Source of the DNA: Streptomyces sp. NRRL S-646
GTDB lineage: Bacteria; Actinomycetota; Actinomycetes; Streptomycetales; Streptomycetaceae
Reading direction: 5' to 3'
DNA length: 64,000 nt
Assembly (NCBI RefSeq): GCF_000720765.1
Contig: NZ_JODC01000003.1
Location: 124,001-188,000 of the forward strand
The translations under genes were made by a program, and so were the position numbers. Of the stretch, positions 34,929 through 43,263 are shown in pieces. The notes beneath the pieces were generated by a model. The model worked only from the letters and a program-made list of their open reading frames with translations. It ran no database searches and was not told the DNA's origin. Each line of letters begins with the position of its first letter. Position 1 is the stretch's first letter.

Positions 34929-35897
34929 ATGCGTGCACTTCTCGTGGCCAATCCGGCAGCAACCACCACAAGCGCACGTACGCGCGATGTCCTGACCCAT
35001 GCCCTGGCGAGCGAGATGAAGCTCGAGGCGGTCACCACGGAGTACCGCGGACACGCGCGCGACCTGGGCCGGCAGGCGGCGGAGAGCGACGACATCGACC
35101 TCGTCGTGGCCCTCGGCGGCGACGGCACGGTCAACGAGGTGGTCAATGGCCTGCTGCACGCGGGCCCCGACCTGGAGGGCCTCCCCCGTCTGGCCGTGGT
35201 CCCCGGCGGCTCCACGAATGTCTTCGCCCGCGCCCTGGGCCTGCCCAACGACGCCGTCGAGGCGACCGGCGCACTGCTGGACGCCCTGCGCGAGGGCAGC
35301 GAACGTACGGTCGGCATGGGCATCGCCGAAGGCACGCCGGGTACCGAGGACGAGGCGGTGCCCTCCCGCTGGTTCACGTTCTGTGCGGGGCTCGGCTTCG
35401 ACGCCGGCGTGGTGGGGCGGGTCGAGCAGCAGCGCGAGCAGGGCAGGAAATCCACCCACGCCCTGTACCTGCGCCAGGTCGCACGCCAGTTCCTGCAGGA
35501 ACCCAACCGGCGGCACGGGTCGATCACTCTGGAGCGGCCCGGCGAGGAGCCGGTGACCGATCTGGTGCTGTCGATAATCTGCAACACGTCACCGTGGACG
35601 TATCTGGGCAATCGTCCGGTGTACGCCTCGCCTAAGGCCTCGTTCGATACCGGGCTCGACCTGCTGAGTCTCAGCCGTATGTCCACGGTCTCGGCTGCCC
35701 GGTATGCCACGCAGTTGCTCACTTCGTCCCCCGAGCGCGGACCCCATGGCAAGCACGTGGTGTCCCTGCACGACCTGGACCGGTTCACCTTGCATTCGAA
35801 GGTGCCCCTACCCCTCCAGATGGACGGCGACCACCTGGGGCTGCGTACGAGCGTGACGTTCACAGGCGTACGCCGTGCACTGCGTGTGATTGTGTGA
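34929..35897 (+). CDS. Diacylglycerol/lipid kinase family protein
   Basis: 322 residues. DAGK catalytic domain: MRALLVANPAA, VVALGGDGTVNEVVNGLL (the GGDGT ATP site), VVPGGSTNVFARALGLP. Phosphorylates a membrane lipid such as diacylglycerol or a sphingoid-like lipid. TACGCT seven bases before ATG 34929 suggests a leaderless message. A short GAAAGG/CCTTTC hairpin follows the stop. Confidence 0.9.
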   Translation: MRALLVANPAATTTSARTRDVLTHALASEMKLEAVTTEYRGHARDLGRQAAESDDIDLVVALGGDGTVNEVVNGLLHAGPDLEGLPRLAVVPGGSTNVFARALGLPNDAVEATGALLDALREGSERTVGMGIAEGTPGTEDEAVPSRWFTFCAGLGFDAGVVGRVEQQREQGRKSTHALYLRQVARQFLQEPNRRHGSITLERPGEEPVTDLVLSIICNTSPWTYLGNRPVYASPKASFDTGLDLLSLSRMSTVSAARYATQLLTSSPERGPHGKHVVSLHDLDRFTLHSKVPLPLQMDGDHLGLRTSVTFTGVRRALRVIV

Positions 35898-36157
35898 GCA
35901 GAAAGGGCTGAAGTCCTTTCACTCGAACGTTTAGGCCAGGATCCACCCCATGGAAGTACGGCTGTGACCTAGTCGACACCGAGGAATCAAAAAAAACTTT
36001 CCGGAAGGGGTTGTATCCGCCGCTGAGGTTTGCGAGTCTCTACGTGGCGATCGGGACGGCCCGCAACACCGGCCTCAACAGATCACCGGAACCCCTCTCC
36101 AAATCACAGGACCTCGCCAGGGAACCTGGCGCTCGGCCCTTCACTTGTTGAGGGATT

Positions 36158-36173
36158 CGTGAAAGCGTTCACA
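36158..36173. promoter_or_regulatory. Crp-like site upstream of wblE
   Basis: CGTGA-AAGCGT-TCACA fits the Crp/cAMP-receptor pattern GTGA-N6-TCAC with a symmetric flank. It lies about 44 bases before the wblE ATG. The mycobacterial orthologue whiB1 is known to be controlled by a Crp protein. The rest of 35898-36216 holds no gene. Confidence 0.5.
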
Positions 36174-36216
36174 TTCACAAGCAACCCGCATGTAATACCA
36201 AGGAGAGGTAGCAGCC

Positions 36217-36474
36217 ATGGACTGGCGTCACAACGCCGTTTGCCGCGAGGAAGACCCCGAGCTCTTCTTCCCCATCGGCAACACCGGTCCTGCGCTGCTG
36301 CAGATCGAGGAAGCCAAGGCCGTCTGCCGCCGCTGCCCCGTCATGGAGCAGTGCCTGCAGTGGGCGCTCGAGTCCGGCCAGGACTCCGGCGTCTGGGGTG
36401 GTCTCAGCGAGGACGAGCGTCGCGCCATGAAGCGCCGTGCCGCCCGCAACCGGGCCCGTCAGGCCTCCGCCTGA
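36217..36474 (+). CDS. wblE: WhiB-family Fe-S regulator WblE
   Basis: 85 residues. Four cluster cysteines: C9, C37, C40 and C46 (AVCREEDPELFF, CRRCPVMEQC), then the GVWGGLSEDER turn and a basic AT-hook-like tail (MKRRAARNRARQ). The 4Fe-4S cluster probably senses NO or redox state and the protein binds the primary sigma factor. AGGAGAGG precedes the ATG. Orthologue of mycobacterial WhiB1. Confidence 0.95.
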   Translation: MDWRHNAVCREEDPELFFPIGNTGPALLQIEEAKAVCRRCPVMEQCLQWALESGQDSGVWGGLSEDERRAMKRRAARNRARQASA

Positions 36475-36590
36475 CAACCCGCCCCGCAGCCTGAGCTTGG
36501 CGGCGCGTACAGCGAGTACGCATCTCCCGCCCCCGAGCCGCAGCGCGCAGTACCCCCGATGCGCAGCACAAGCTGGCAACGAGCATTTCA

Positions 36591-36616
36591 GCCCCGGACC
36601 TGGAACGGTCCGGGGC
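36591..36616 (+). terminator. wblE terminator
   Basis: GCCCCGGACC and GGTCCGGGGC form a perfect 10-bp stem around TGGAAC, followed by TTCTTGCTG. It lies 117 bp after the wblE stop. Confidence 0.85.
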
Positions 36617-36663
36617 TTCTTGCTGTGCACGGACCTGTCGTACGGCACCTCGTGTGTACGGCG

Positions 36664-38139
36664 CTACTTGTTCGCCTGCACCGGAACGTCGAGGATCACC
36701 CGCGTCCCCCGCTCCGGCGCCGGGACCATGTCGAACGTGCCGCCCAACTCCCCCTCCACCAGGGTCCGTACGATCTGCAGCCCCAGGTTGCCGGCGGTGT
36801 GCGGGTCGAAGCCCTCGGGCAGGCCGACGCCGTCGTCCTGGACGGTGACCAGGAGACGGGCCTCCTTTGTCGTGCCGCCGCGGACCGCTGAGACCTCGAC
36901 CGTGCCGGTGTCGCCCTCGCGGAAGCCGTGTTCGAGCGCGTTCTGCAGGATTTCCGTCAGGACCATGGACAGCGGGGTGGCCACCTCGGCGTCCAGGATG
37001 CCGAAGCGGCCGCTGCGCCGGCCGGTGACCTTGCCCGGCGAGATCTCCGCGACCATGGCCAGCACCCGGTCGGCGATCTCGTCGAACTCCACTCGCTCGT
37101 CGAGGTTCTGGGAGAGCGTCTCGTGCACGATTGCGATCGATCCGACACGGCGGACGGCTTCTTCGAGCGCCTCCCGGCCGCGGTCGGACTCGATGCGCCG
37201 GGCCTGCAGGCGGAGCAGGGCCGCGACCGTCTGGAGGTTGTTCTTCACCCTGTGGTGGATCTCCCGGATGGTCGCGTCCTTGGTGATCAACTCGCGCTCG
37301 CGGCGGCGCAGTTCGGTGACGTCGCGGAGCAGGACCAGCGAACCGATGCGGGTGCCCTTGGGCTTGAGCGGGATCGCGCGGAACTGGATGACCCCGTCCC
37401 TGGCCTCGATCTCGAACTCGCGGGGCGCCCAGCCGCTGGCCACCTTGGACAGCGCCTCGTCCACCGGGCCGCGGGTCGGGGCGAGTTCGGCGGTGGTCTT
37501 GCCGAGGTGCTGGCCGACGAGGTCGGAGGCGAGGCCCATGCGGTGGTACGCAGACAGTGCGTTCGGGGAGGCGTACTGGACGATGCCGTCCGCGTCGAGG
37601 CGGATCAGGCCGTCGCCGACGCGCGGCGCGGCATCCATGTCCATCTGCTGGTTCGCGAACGGGAAGGAACCGGCCGCGATCATCTGCGCCAGGTCCGAGG
37701 CGCTCTGCAGATACGTCAGTTCGAGGCGACTCGGGGTGCGCACGGTCAGGAGGTTGGTGTTGCGCGCGATGACGCCGAGGACGCGTCCGTCCCGCCGTAC
37801 GGGGATCGACTCGACCCGCACGGGGACCTCCTCGCGCCACTCGGGATCGCCCTCGCGCACGATCCGGCCTTCGTCCAGCGCCGCGTCCAGCATGGGGCGG
37901 CGGCCGCGCGGGACGAGGTGGCCGACCATGTCGTCCTGGTAGGAGGTGGGGCCCGTGTTGGGGCGCATCTGGGCGACGGAGACGTAGCGTGTGCCGTCGC
38001 GGGTGGGGACCCACAGGACGAGGTCGGCGAAGGAGAGGTCGGACAGCAGCTGCCACTCCGAGACCAGCAGATGGAGCCACTCGAGGTCGGAGTCGTCGAG
38101 GGCGGTGTGCTGGCGGACCAGTTCGTTCATGGAGGGCAC
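36664..38139 (-). CDS. PAS/GAF sensor histidine kinase, HisKA_2 (PdtaS-like)
   Basis: 491 residues, soluble. N-terminal GAF-like domain (~15-150), PAS domain (~170-285), then the HisKA_2 phospho-acceptor in REIHHRVKNNLQT (His about 295) and a HATPase with EILQNALEHGF, DDGVGLPEGF and NLGLQIVRTLV. This layout matches PdtaS, whose partner is an RNA-binding ANTAR response regulator; no regulator gene is adjacent. GTG 38139 is taken because TACGCT lies seven bases upstream (leaderless); ATG 38130 is an alternative. Confidence 0.92.
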   Translation of the reverse strand: MPSMNELVRQHTALDDSDLEWLHLLVSEWQLLSDLSFADLVLWVPTRDGTRYVSVAQMRPNTGPTSYQDDMVGHLVPRGRRPMLDAALDEGRIVREGDPEWREEVPVRVESIPVRRDGRVLGVIARNTNLLTVRTPSRLELTYLQSASDLAQMIAAGSFPFANQQMDMDAAPRVGDGLIRLDADGIVQYASPNALSAYHRMGLASDLVGQHLGKTTAELAPTRGPVDEALSKVASGWAPREFEIEARDGVIQFRAIPLKPKGTRIGSLVLLRDVTELRRRERELITKDATIREIHHRVKNNLQTVAALLRLQARRIESDRGREALEEAVRRVGSIAIVHETLSQNLDERVEFDEIADRVLAMVAEISPGKVTGRRSGRFGILDAEVATPLSMVLTEILQNALEHGFREGDTGTVEVSAVRGGTTKEARLLVTVQDDGVGLPEGFDPHTAGNLGLQIVRTLVEGELGGTFDMVPAPERGTRVILDVPVQANK

Positions 38140-38398
38140 GTGTGTGAGCGTACCTGGGGGTATGTGCAGGTCCTAAATACGACCGGAGGTCCGTACAGGC
38201 CCTGAGAACACCCGCGGGCCGCGGCGCCTGGGAGGGACCCTCAACCCTCCCGGCACCGCAGCCCGGAGCAATATCGGCCGCGGGGTGTGCGGTCCCGGAT
38301 GGCCGAAGGATGAGGAGCCGGGGCAGTCAGGGCAGAGAGCTCCGGATCCTCCGTCCGTCTTCCTGTGCGGGGAAGACGGAAGTCTCACCACTTCAATT

Positions 38399-38413
38399 GT
38401 GGACTAGACCACT
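38399..38413. promoter_or_regulatory. DasR operator (dre) with no obvious target gene
   Basis: GTGGACTAGACCACT closely matches the dre consensus (ACTGGTCTAGACCACT-like). It lies 260 bp from the kinase start and 239 bp beyond the 3' end of the SIS gene. A short ORF starts at the next base. Confidence 0.75.
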
Positions 38414-38506
38414 ATGCGTGTCCATGCGTTGGAGCCTGTTCGTTGTTGTTATTTCCCGGCCCGACTCCAACAGGTTGGACGCCCTGGTGTCCACCACGCA
38501 GCCTAA
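38414..38506 (+). CDS. Possible 30-residue small ORF downstream of the orphan dre
   Basis: ATG at 38414 directly abuts the dre and opens a 30-codon frame (MRVHALEPVRCCYFP..., ending HHAA). It has no ribosome site, so it would be translated only from a leaderless message. Two adjacent cysteines. It may instead be the 5' part of a non-coding RNA. The rest of 38140-38651 shows no gene. Confidence 0.25.
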   Translation: MRVHALEPVRCCYFPARLQQVGRPGVHHAA

Positions 38507-38651
38507 CCCGTGTGGGTTCATGTGCGGGGCCAGATGGGCATGGCAATTTCCGCGGACGCTTCCAGCTCCTCGCGGCTCGCATCCGGCCCTGCAGGACACG
38601 CAGGGCGTCCGGCGGGGCCGCGGGCAGCTGCTGCCGGAACCGCGGTGGGGC

Positions 38652-39722
38652 TCAGTGCGTCTCCGTCACCTTCGCCAGCGCGCGCGGGGCGTCCGGGTCC
38701 TGGCCGCGGGCGATGGTGATCTCGTGGGCCAGGAGCTGGAGCGGGATGATCTCCAGGATCGGCTGGACCTCCTCGGCCACGCCCTCGGTGGGCAGGACGA
38801 AGCCGGCCGAGGCCTGCTCGACCTGGTGCGCGGGGCCGACGACGAACAGGTCTGCGCCGCGGCCGCGCAGCCGGTCGAGAACGGGCTGGAGGGCCTCGCC
38901 GCCCTTGCCGTCGGTGACCACCGCGATGACCGGGGAGACGTTGTCGACCATGGCGAGGGGGCCGTGCAGGAGGTCGGCGCCGGAGTAGGAGAGGGCGGGG
39001 ATGTAGCTGGTCTCCATGAGCTTGAGGGCGGCCTCCTTGGCCGTGGGATAGCCGTAGCCGCGGGAGGTGATGACCATGCGTTCGGCGAAGCGGTAGCGGG
39101 CCGCGAGGGCGCGGATCTCGTCCTGCCGGGCGAGCAGCTGCTCGGCGAGGTCCGGCAGCGCCTTCGCGGGGGCACCGTCGCCGCCGTGCAGGCCCTCGAC
39201 GAAGAGGTAGAGGGCGAGGAGGGAGGCCGTATAGGTCTTGGTCGCGGGGAGGGCCTTCTCCGGCCCGGCCATGATGTCGACGTGGTACTCGGAGACGCCG
39301 GCCAGCGGTGAGCCGGGGTTGTTGGTCACGGCCAGGGTGATCGCACCGGCCTCGCGGGCGGCGCGGGTCGAGGCCACCAGGTCGGGGGAGCCGCCGGACT
39401 GGCTGACGGTGACGACGAGGACGTCGGTGAGGTCCGGGCGGGCGCCGTACGCCGTGGTGGTGGACATCGAGGTGAGGCCGCAGGGCAGGCCGAGGCGGAT
39501 CTCCAGGAGGTACTTGGCGTAGAGGGCGGCGTTGTCGGAGGTGCCGCGGGCGGTCAGCAGGACGAAGCGGGGTTTGCGGGCGGCGATGTCCTGGGCCACC
39601 TGCCGGATGCCGGGGGCGCCCTCCTCCAGGAGGCGGCGCAGCACGGCGGGCTGCTCGGCCATCTCGCGGGCCATGATCCGGCCCGGGACGTCGGTCGGGG
39701 GGTCCGGTGTCGCGGCGGTCAT
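38652..39722 (-). CDS. SIS-domain aminosugar isomerase/deaminase (GlmS-like isomerase half)
   Basis: 356 residues with two SIS domains (about 50-180 and 215-340), resembling the isomerase half of GlmS without the glutaminase. Typical motifs: LLTARGTSDNAALYAKY, VVTVSQSGGSPDLV, ITSRGYGYPTAKEAALKLMET. Could interconvert or deaminate glucosamine-6-phosphate. GGAAGGA precedes ATG 39722. Divergent from nagB with a dre between, so under DasR control. Confidence 0.88.
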   Translation of the reverse strand: MTAATPDPPTDVPGRIMAREMAEQPAVLRRLLEEGAPGIRQVAQDIAARKPRFVLLTARGTSDNAALYAKYLLEIRLGLPCGLTSMSTTTAYGARPDLTDVLVVTVSQSGGSPDLVASTRAAREAGAITLAVTNNPGSPLAGVSEYHVDIMAGPEKALPATKTYTASLLALYLFVEGLHGGDGAPAKALPDLAEQLLARQDEIRALAARYRFAERMVITSRGYGYPTAKEAALKLMETSYIPALSYSGADLLHGPLAMVDNVSPVIAVVTDGKGGEALQPVLDRLRGRGADLFVVGPAHQVEQASAGFVLPTEGVAEEVQPILEIIPLQLLAHEITIARGQDPDAPRALAKVTETH

Positions 39723-39877
39723 GGTGGGGTCCTTCCGGGTCGGTTGCGCAGTGCTGCGAGGTGCTGCGCAGGGCAGTACCGGCCCCATTCGACTCCCCCA
39801 CGGCGAATGGCGTCTGTCCTCCGCATGGAAAGACGATGACCCCACTCGACCTGGGCCACAAGGGGCGACTCTGTTAG

Positions 39878-39893
39878 ATTGGTCTAAACCACA
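39878..39893. promoter_or_regulatory. DasR operator (dre) between the SIS gene and nagB
   Basis: ATTGGTCTAAACCACA matches the dre consensus. It is 66 bp before nagB and 156 bp before the SIS-domain gene, placed to control both. Confidence 0.85.
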
Positions 39894-39958
39894 TAGCCCG
39901 TTCCGGGTGCCGGTTGAGCCCCCCTCTACGGACCGTTTCTTCAGATCGGCAGGCCAGC

Positions 39959-40744
39959 GTGGAAGTTGTCATCGTTCCGGACGCCAAGTCGGGCGGCGAG
40001 CTCATTGCCGAGGCCATGGCGCAGCTTCTGAGGCGCAAGCCCGCGGCGCTGCTGGGCGTGGCCACCGGCTCCACCCCGCTGCCCATCTACGAGGCGCTCG
40101 CGGCCAAGGTGCGCTCCGGTGCCGTGGACGCCTCGCGGGCGCGGATCGCGCAGCTCGACGAGTATGTGGGGCTGCCGGCCGAGCATCCGGAGTCGTACCG
40201 TTCGGTGCTCAGGCGTGAGGTGCTGGAGCCGCTCGGGATCGGGATGGACGCGTTCATGGGGCCCGACGGGACGGCCGAGGACGTGCAGTTGGCGTGTGCC
40301 GCGTACGACACGGCGTTGGCCGAGGCCGGCGGGGTGGATCTGCAGTTGCTCGGGATCGGGACCGACGGGCACATCGGGTTCAACGAGCCGTGCTCCTCGT
40401 TGGCCTCGCGGACCCGGATCAAGACGCTGACCGAGCAGACCCGGGTCGACAATGCGCGGTTCTTCGACGGGGACATCGAGCAGGTGCCGCATCACGTGAT
40501 CACTCAGGGGATCGGGACGATTCTCGAGGCGCGGCATCTGGTGCTGCTGGCGACCGGTGAGGGGAAGGCCGACGCGGTCGCCGCCACTGTTGAGGGGCCG
40601 GTGGCTGCGGTGTGCCCCGCCTCGGCGCTGCAGATGCATCCGCATGCGACGGTTGTTGTCGATGAGGCGGCCGCGTCCAAGCTGAAGTTTGCGGATTACT
40701 TCCGGCACACGTATGTCAACAAGCCCGCCTGGCAGGGGATTTAG
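39959..40744 (+). CDS. nagB: Glucosamine-6-phosphate deaminase
   Basis: 261 residues. Converts glucosamine-6-phosphate to fructose-6-phosphate and ammonia. Signature motifs: GVATGSTPLPIYE, AQLDEYVGLPAEHPESY and LQLLGIGTDGHIGFNEPCS, with active-site DGHIGFNEP. GTG 39959 is conserved in streptomycete homologues, despite a weak ribosome site. Metabolic end of the chitosugar pathway fed by DasABC. Confidence 0.96.
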   Translation: MEVVIVPDAKSGGELIAEAMAQLLRRKPAALLGVATGSTPLPIYEALAAKVRSGAVDASRARIAQLDEYVGLPAEHPESYRSVLRREVLEPLGIGMDAFMGPDGTAEDVQLACAAYDTALAEAGGVDLQLLGIGTDGHIGFNEPCSSLASRTRIKTLTEQTRVDNARFFDGDIEQVPHHVITQGIGTILEARHLVLLATGEGKADAVAATVEGPVAAVCPASALQMHPHATVVVDEAAASKLKFADYFRHTYVNKPAWQGI

Positions 40745-40780
40745 CCGGGTTTCGTCTGCCGAGTTTTGTAGTCTGCGGAC

Positions 40781-40833
40781 TGCGGGCCGAGGTGGGTTGC
40801 TCGCGCAGTTCCCCGCGCCCCTGAAGGGCGCGG
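40781..40833 (+). repeat. Interspersed Streptomyces element, left part
   Basis: GGGTTGCTCGCGCAGTTCCC then CGCGCCCCTGAAGGGCGCGG. I recall this block as very common between genes in many Streptomyces genomes. Its usual continuation is found separately at 46695-46790. Confidence 0.6.
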
Positions 40834-40865
40834 CAGGCGCCGGTCCCTTGAAAGGGCCCGGCGCC
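40815..40865. terminator. Two stacked hairpins between convergent nagB and GH3 genes
   Basis: GCGCCC/GGGCGC (40815-40831) and GGCGCCGG..CCCTT/AAGGG..CCGGCGCC-type stem (40836-40865). Placed between convergent stops at 40744 and 40882, so probably bidirectional. Confidence 0.7.
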
Positions 40866-40881
40866 TTCGGCGTCGTAGCTG

Positions 40882-42369
40882 CTACTCCCCCGCGATGACC
40901 TCCGCCGCCGCTCGTCCGCATACCCGGGCCGCGCCGTGAGTGGCGATGTGGAGGGCGCCTCGGGGAGTGGCCTGAGGGAGGCCCATCTCCACCACGATCG
41001 TGTCGGGGCGGGCCGACAGCAGGGTGTCCAGGGCGGATGCCATCCAGGGGTGGCGGTGTTCGTCGCGGACTACGGCCACGATGCGGCGGGGGCCGGCCGC
41101 GGCCAGGGCGGTGCGGCCCGCGTCCTCGCCGGCGAAGCTGCCCGTCTCCGTGCCGGGGAGGAGGCGGAAGAGTTCCGCCGCGACGCCCCAGGGGGTCTCG
41201 TCGCCGACCGCGATGTTGGCGACGGGGGTGAGGGCGGCGACGTAGGGCGGTTCGGTGAGCGGGGTGAAGGGCTCCGCAGCGGTCGTCCTCAGGGCGCGGC
41301 GGGCTGCGCGGAGGCCCACCTCGGTGTCGGGGGTGCGTTCCGTGTCCGTTGCCGCCGCGGCGGCGGTCCAGCGGGCCAGCGCCCGGACCCGTTCCGCCGC
41401 GTCCGCCAGGCGTTCCTCGGGGAGTTCGCCGGTGCGGACCGCCGAGACGAGAGCGTCGCGCAGGCGTCGTACCGTCTCGTCGTCGGCGAGGCCGCCGCCC
41501 ACACAAATCGCGTCGGCGCCGGCGGCCACGGCGAGGACGCTGCCGCGCTCGATTCCGTACGTACCCGCGATGGCCTGCATCTCCATGCCGTCGGTGACGA
41601 TGAGGCCGGCGTAGCCGAGTTCGCCGCGGAGCAACTCCGTGAGCATGCGCGGCGAGAGGGTCGCCGGGTGGTCCTGGTCCAGGGCGGGGATCAGGATGTG
41701 CGCGCTCATCACCGCGCGGGTTCCGGCCGCGATCGCCGCGCGGAACGGGGCCAGTTCGCGGGACTGGAGTACCGATGTGTCCACGTCGATGCGCGGGAGC
41801 GCGTGGTGGGAGTCGACGGCCGTGTCGCCGTGGCCCGGGAAGTGCTTGGTGCAGGCGGCGACTCCGGCAGATTGGAGGCCCGTCACATAGGCCGCCGTGT
41901 GGCGGGCGACCAGGTCGGTGTCGGCGCCGAAGGAGCGTACGCCGATCACAGGGTTGGACGGGTTGGAGTTCACGTCGGCCGACGGGGCCCAGTTGAGGTT
42001 GACGCCGCAGGCGGCGAGGCGGCGGCCGAGTTCGGCGGCCACCTCCCTGGTCAGCTCGACGTCGTCCACGGCGCCCAGCGCGTTGTTGCCGGGGAAGGAG
42101 GAGCCGTTGCGGACCTCGAGGCGGGTGACGTCGCCGCCCTCCTCGTCGATGGCGACGAGGACGTCGTCACGTTCGGCGCGCAACTGGGCGGTCAGAGCGG
42201 CCAGTTGATCGGGCGAGGCGATGTTGCGGCCGAACAGGCCGACGGAGGCGAGACCTTCGCCCAGGCGCCGCAGCAGCCAGTCGGGGGCGGTGGTGCCGGT
42301 GAAGCCCGGCTGCAGGACCGTCAGGGCGTCGCGCGTCAGAGTGTCCGTACCGCTGGCGAATGTCGTCAT
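40882..42369 (-). CDS. Glycoside hydrolase family 3 beta-N-acetylglucosaminidase
   Basis: 495 residues. GH3 NagZ-type: VLVAIDEEGGDVTRL, the His/Asp loop KHFPGHGDTAVDSHHALP, and nucleophile Asp in IVTDGMEMQAI. A C-terminal half (~340-495) adds a second domain. No signal peptide, so it acts inside the cell on imported chitobiose. Starts 9 bp after dasC, so it is the last gene of the das operon (often called dasD in streptomycetes). Confidence 0.92.
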   Translation of the reverse strand: MTTFASGTDTLTRDALTVLQPGFTGTTAPDWLLRRLGEGLASVGLFGRNIASPDQLAALTAQLRAERDDVLVAIDEEGGDVTRLEVRNGSSFPGNNALGAVDDVELTREVAAELGRRLAACGVNLNWAPSADVNSNPSNPVIGVRSFGADTDLVARHTAAYVTGLQSAGVAACTKHFPGHGDTAVDSHHALPRIDVDTSVLQSRELAPFRAAIAAGTRAVMSAHILIPALDQDHPATLSPRMLTELLRGELGYAGLIVTDGMEMQAIAGTYGIERGSVLAVAAGADAICVGGGLADDETVRRLRDALVSAVRTGELPEERLADAAERVRALARWTAAAAATDTERTPDTEVGLRAARRALRTTAAEPFTPLTEPPYVAALTPVANIAVGDETPWGVAAELFRLLPGTETGSFAGEDAGRTALAAAGPRRIVAVVRDEHRHPWMASALDTLLSARPDTIVVEMGLPQATPRGALHIATHGAARVCGRAAAEVIAGE

Positions 42370-42378
42370 CGGGTGGCG

Positions 42379-43263
42379 TTATCCCTTCACTGCGCCGGCG
42401 GTCAGGCCCGCGGCCATCTTGCGCTGGACGAGGAGGAACAGGACGACGATCGGCACGGCCATCATCGTGGCTCCGGCCATCATCGGGGCGTATTCGGTGC
42501 CGTGCTTGGTGGTGAAGTTGCCGAGCCAGACGGTCGCGGTCTGGTTCTTCTGGCTGAGCAGCATCAGGGCGTAGAGGTATTCGTTCCAGGCCTGGATGAA
42601 GCCGTAGACCGAGGTGGCGACCATGCCGGGGGCCAGGAGGGGGAAGACGACCCGGATGAAGGCGCCCGTACGGCTGCAGCCGTCGACCATCGCCGCCTCT
42701 TCCAGTTCCTTCGGGATGTTGACGATGAAGCCGCGCAGCGTCCACACCGTGAAGGGGAGGATGAAGGTCAGATACGTGATGATCAGGCCAGACAGCTTGT
42801 CGTACTGCTCAAGGTCGTTGAGGAGCAGGAAGATCGGGATGATCATGGCGACCAACGGGACCATCTGGACCGCGAGGATGCCGACGATCACGATCTTGCG
42901 GCCGCGGAAGGCGAACCGGGAGATGGCGAGCGCCGCCAGCATCCCGACGACGATGCCGATCGCCACGACCGAGACGGAGACGATCAGGCTGCGGCCGACC
43001 GGGCCCCAGAAGTCCGCGATGGCCAGCGCCCGGCGGAAGTTGTCGAGGGTGAAGCCGGTCGGGAACAGGCTGGGGTCGGGGTCGATGGTGTCCTTGGCCG
43101 GCTTGATGGCCGTGTTGAGCATCCAGTAGACGGGGAAGCCGGCGGTGAGGAAGACCAGGAGACCGAGGAGGTTCCAGCCGGCCTTCGTCTTCCGGGGTCG
43201 CCCGGCGGTGGTCGCGGGTCCCCCCGTGGTGGTCGCGGGTCCCCCGGTGGTGATCGCGCTCAT
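42379..43263 (-). CDS. dasC: Chitobiose ABC transporter permease DasC
   Basis: 294 residues, six membrane segments after a ~28-residue Thr/Gly/Pro-rich start with tandem GGPATT repeats coded by a 24-bp duplication. EAA loop: KELEEAAMVDGCSRTGAFIRVVFPLLAPG. ATG 43263 overlaps the dasB stop (ATGA). Imports N,N'-diacetylchitobiose with DasA/DasB; energised in other streptomycetes by the shared ATPase MsiK, which is not in this window. Confidence 0.93.
   Translation of the reverse strand: MSAITTGGPATTTGGPATTAGRPRKTKAGWNLLGLLVFLTAGFPVYWMLNTAIKPAKDTIDPDPSLFPTGFTLDNFRRALAIADFWGPVGRSLIVSVSVVAIGIVVGMLAALAISRFAFRGRKIVIVGILAVQMVPLVAMIIPIFLLLNDLEQYDKLSGLIITYLTFILPFTVWTLRGFIVNIPKELEEAAMVDGCSRTGAFIRVVFPLLAPGMVATSVYGFIQAWNEYLYALMLLSQKNQTATVWLGNFTTKHGTEYAPMMAGATMMAVPIVVLFLLVQRKMAAGLTAGAVKG

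Noticed and set aside
43190..43263. Tandem repeat as a mobile element trace in dasC
   Set aside because: It is only a 24-bp in-frame duplication coding a disordered GGPATT stretch at the N-terminus.
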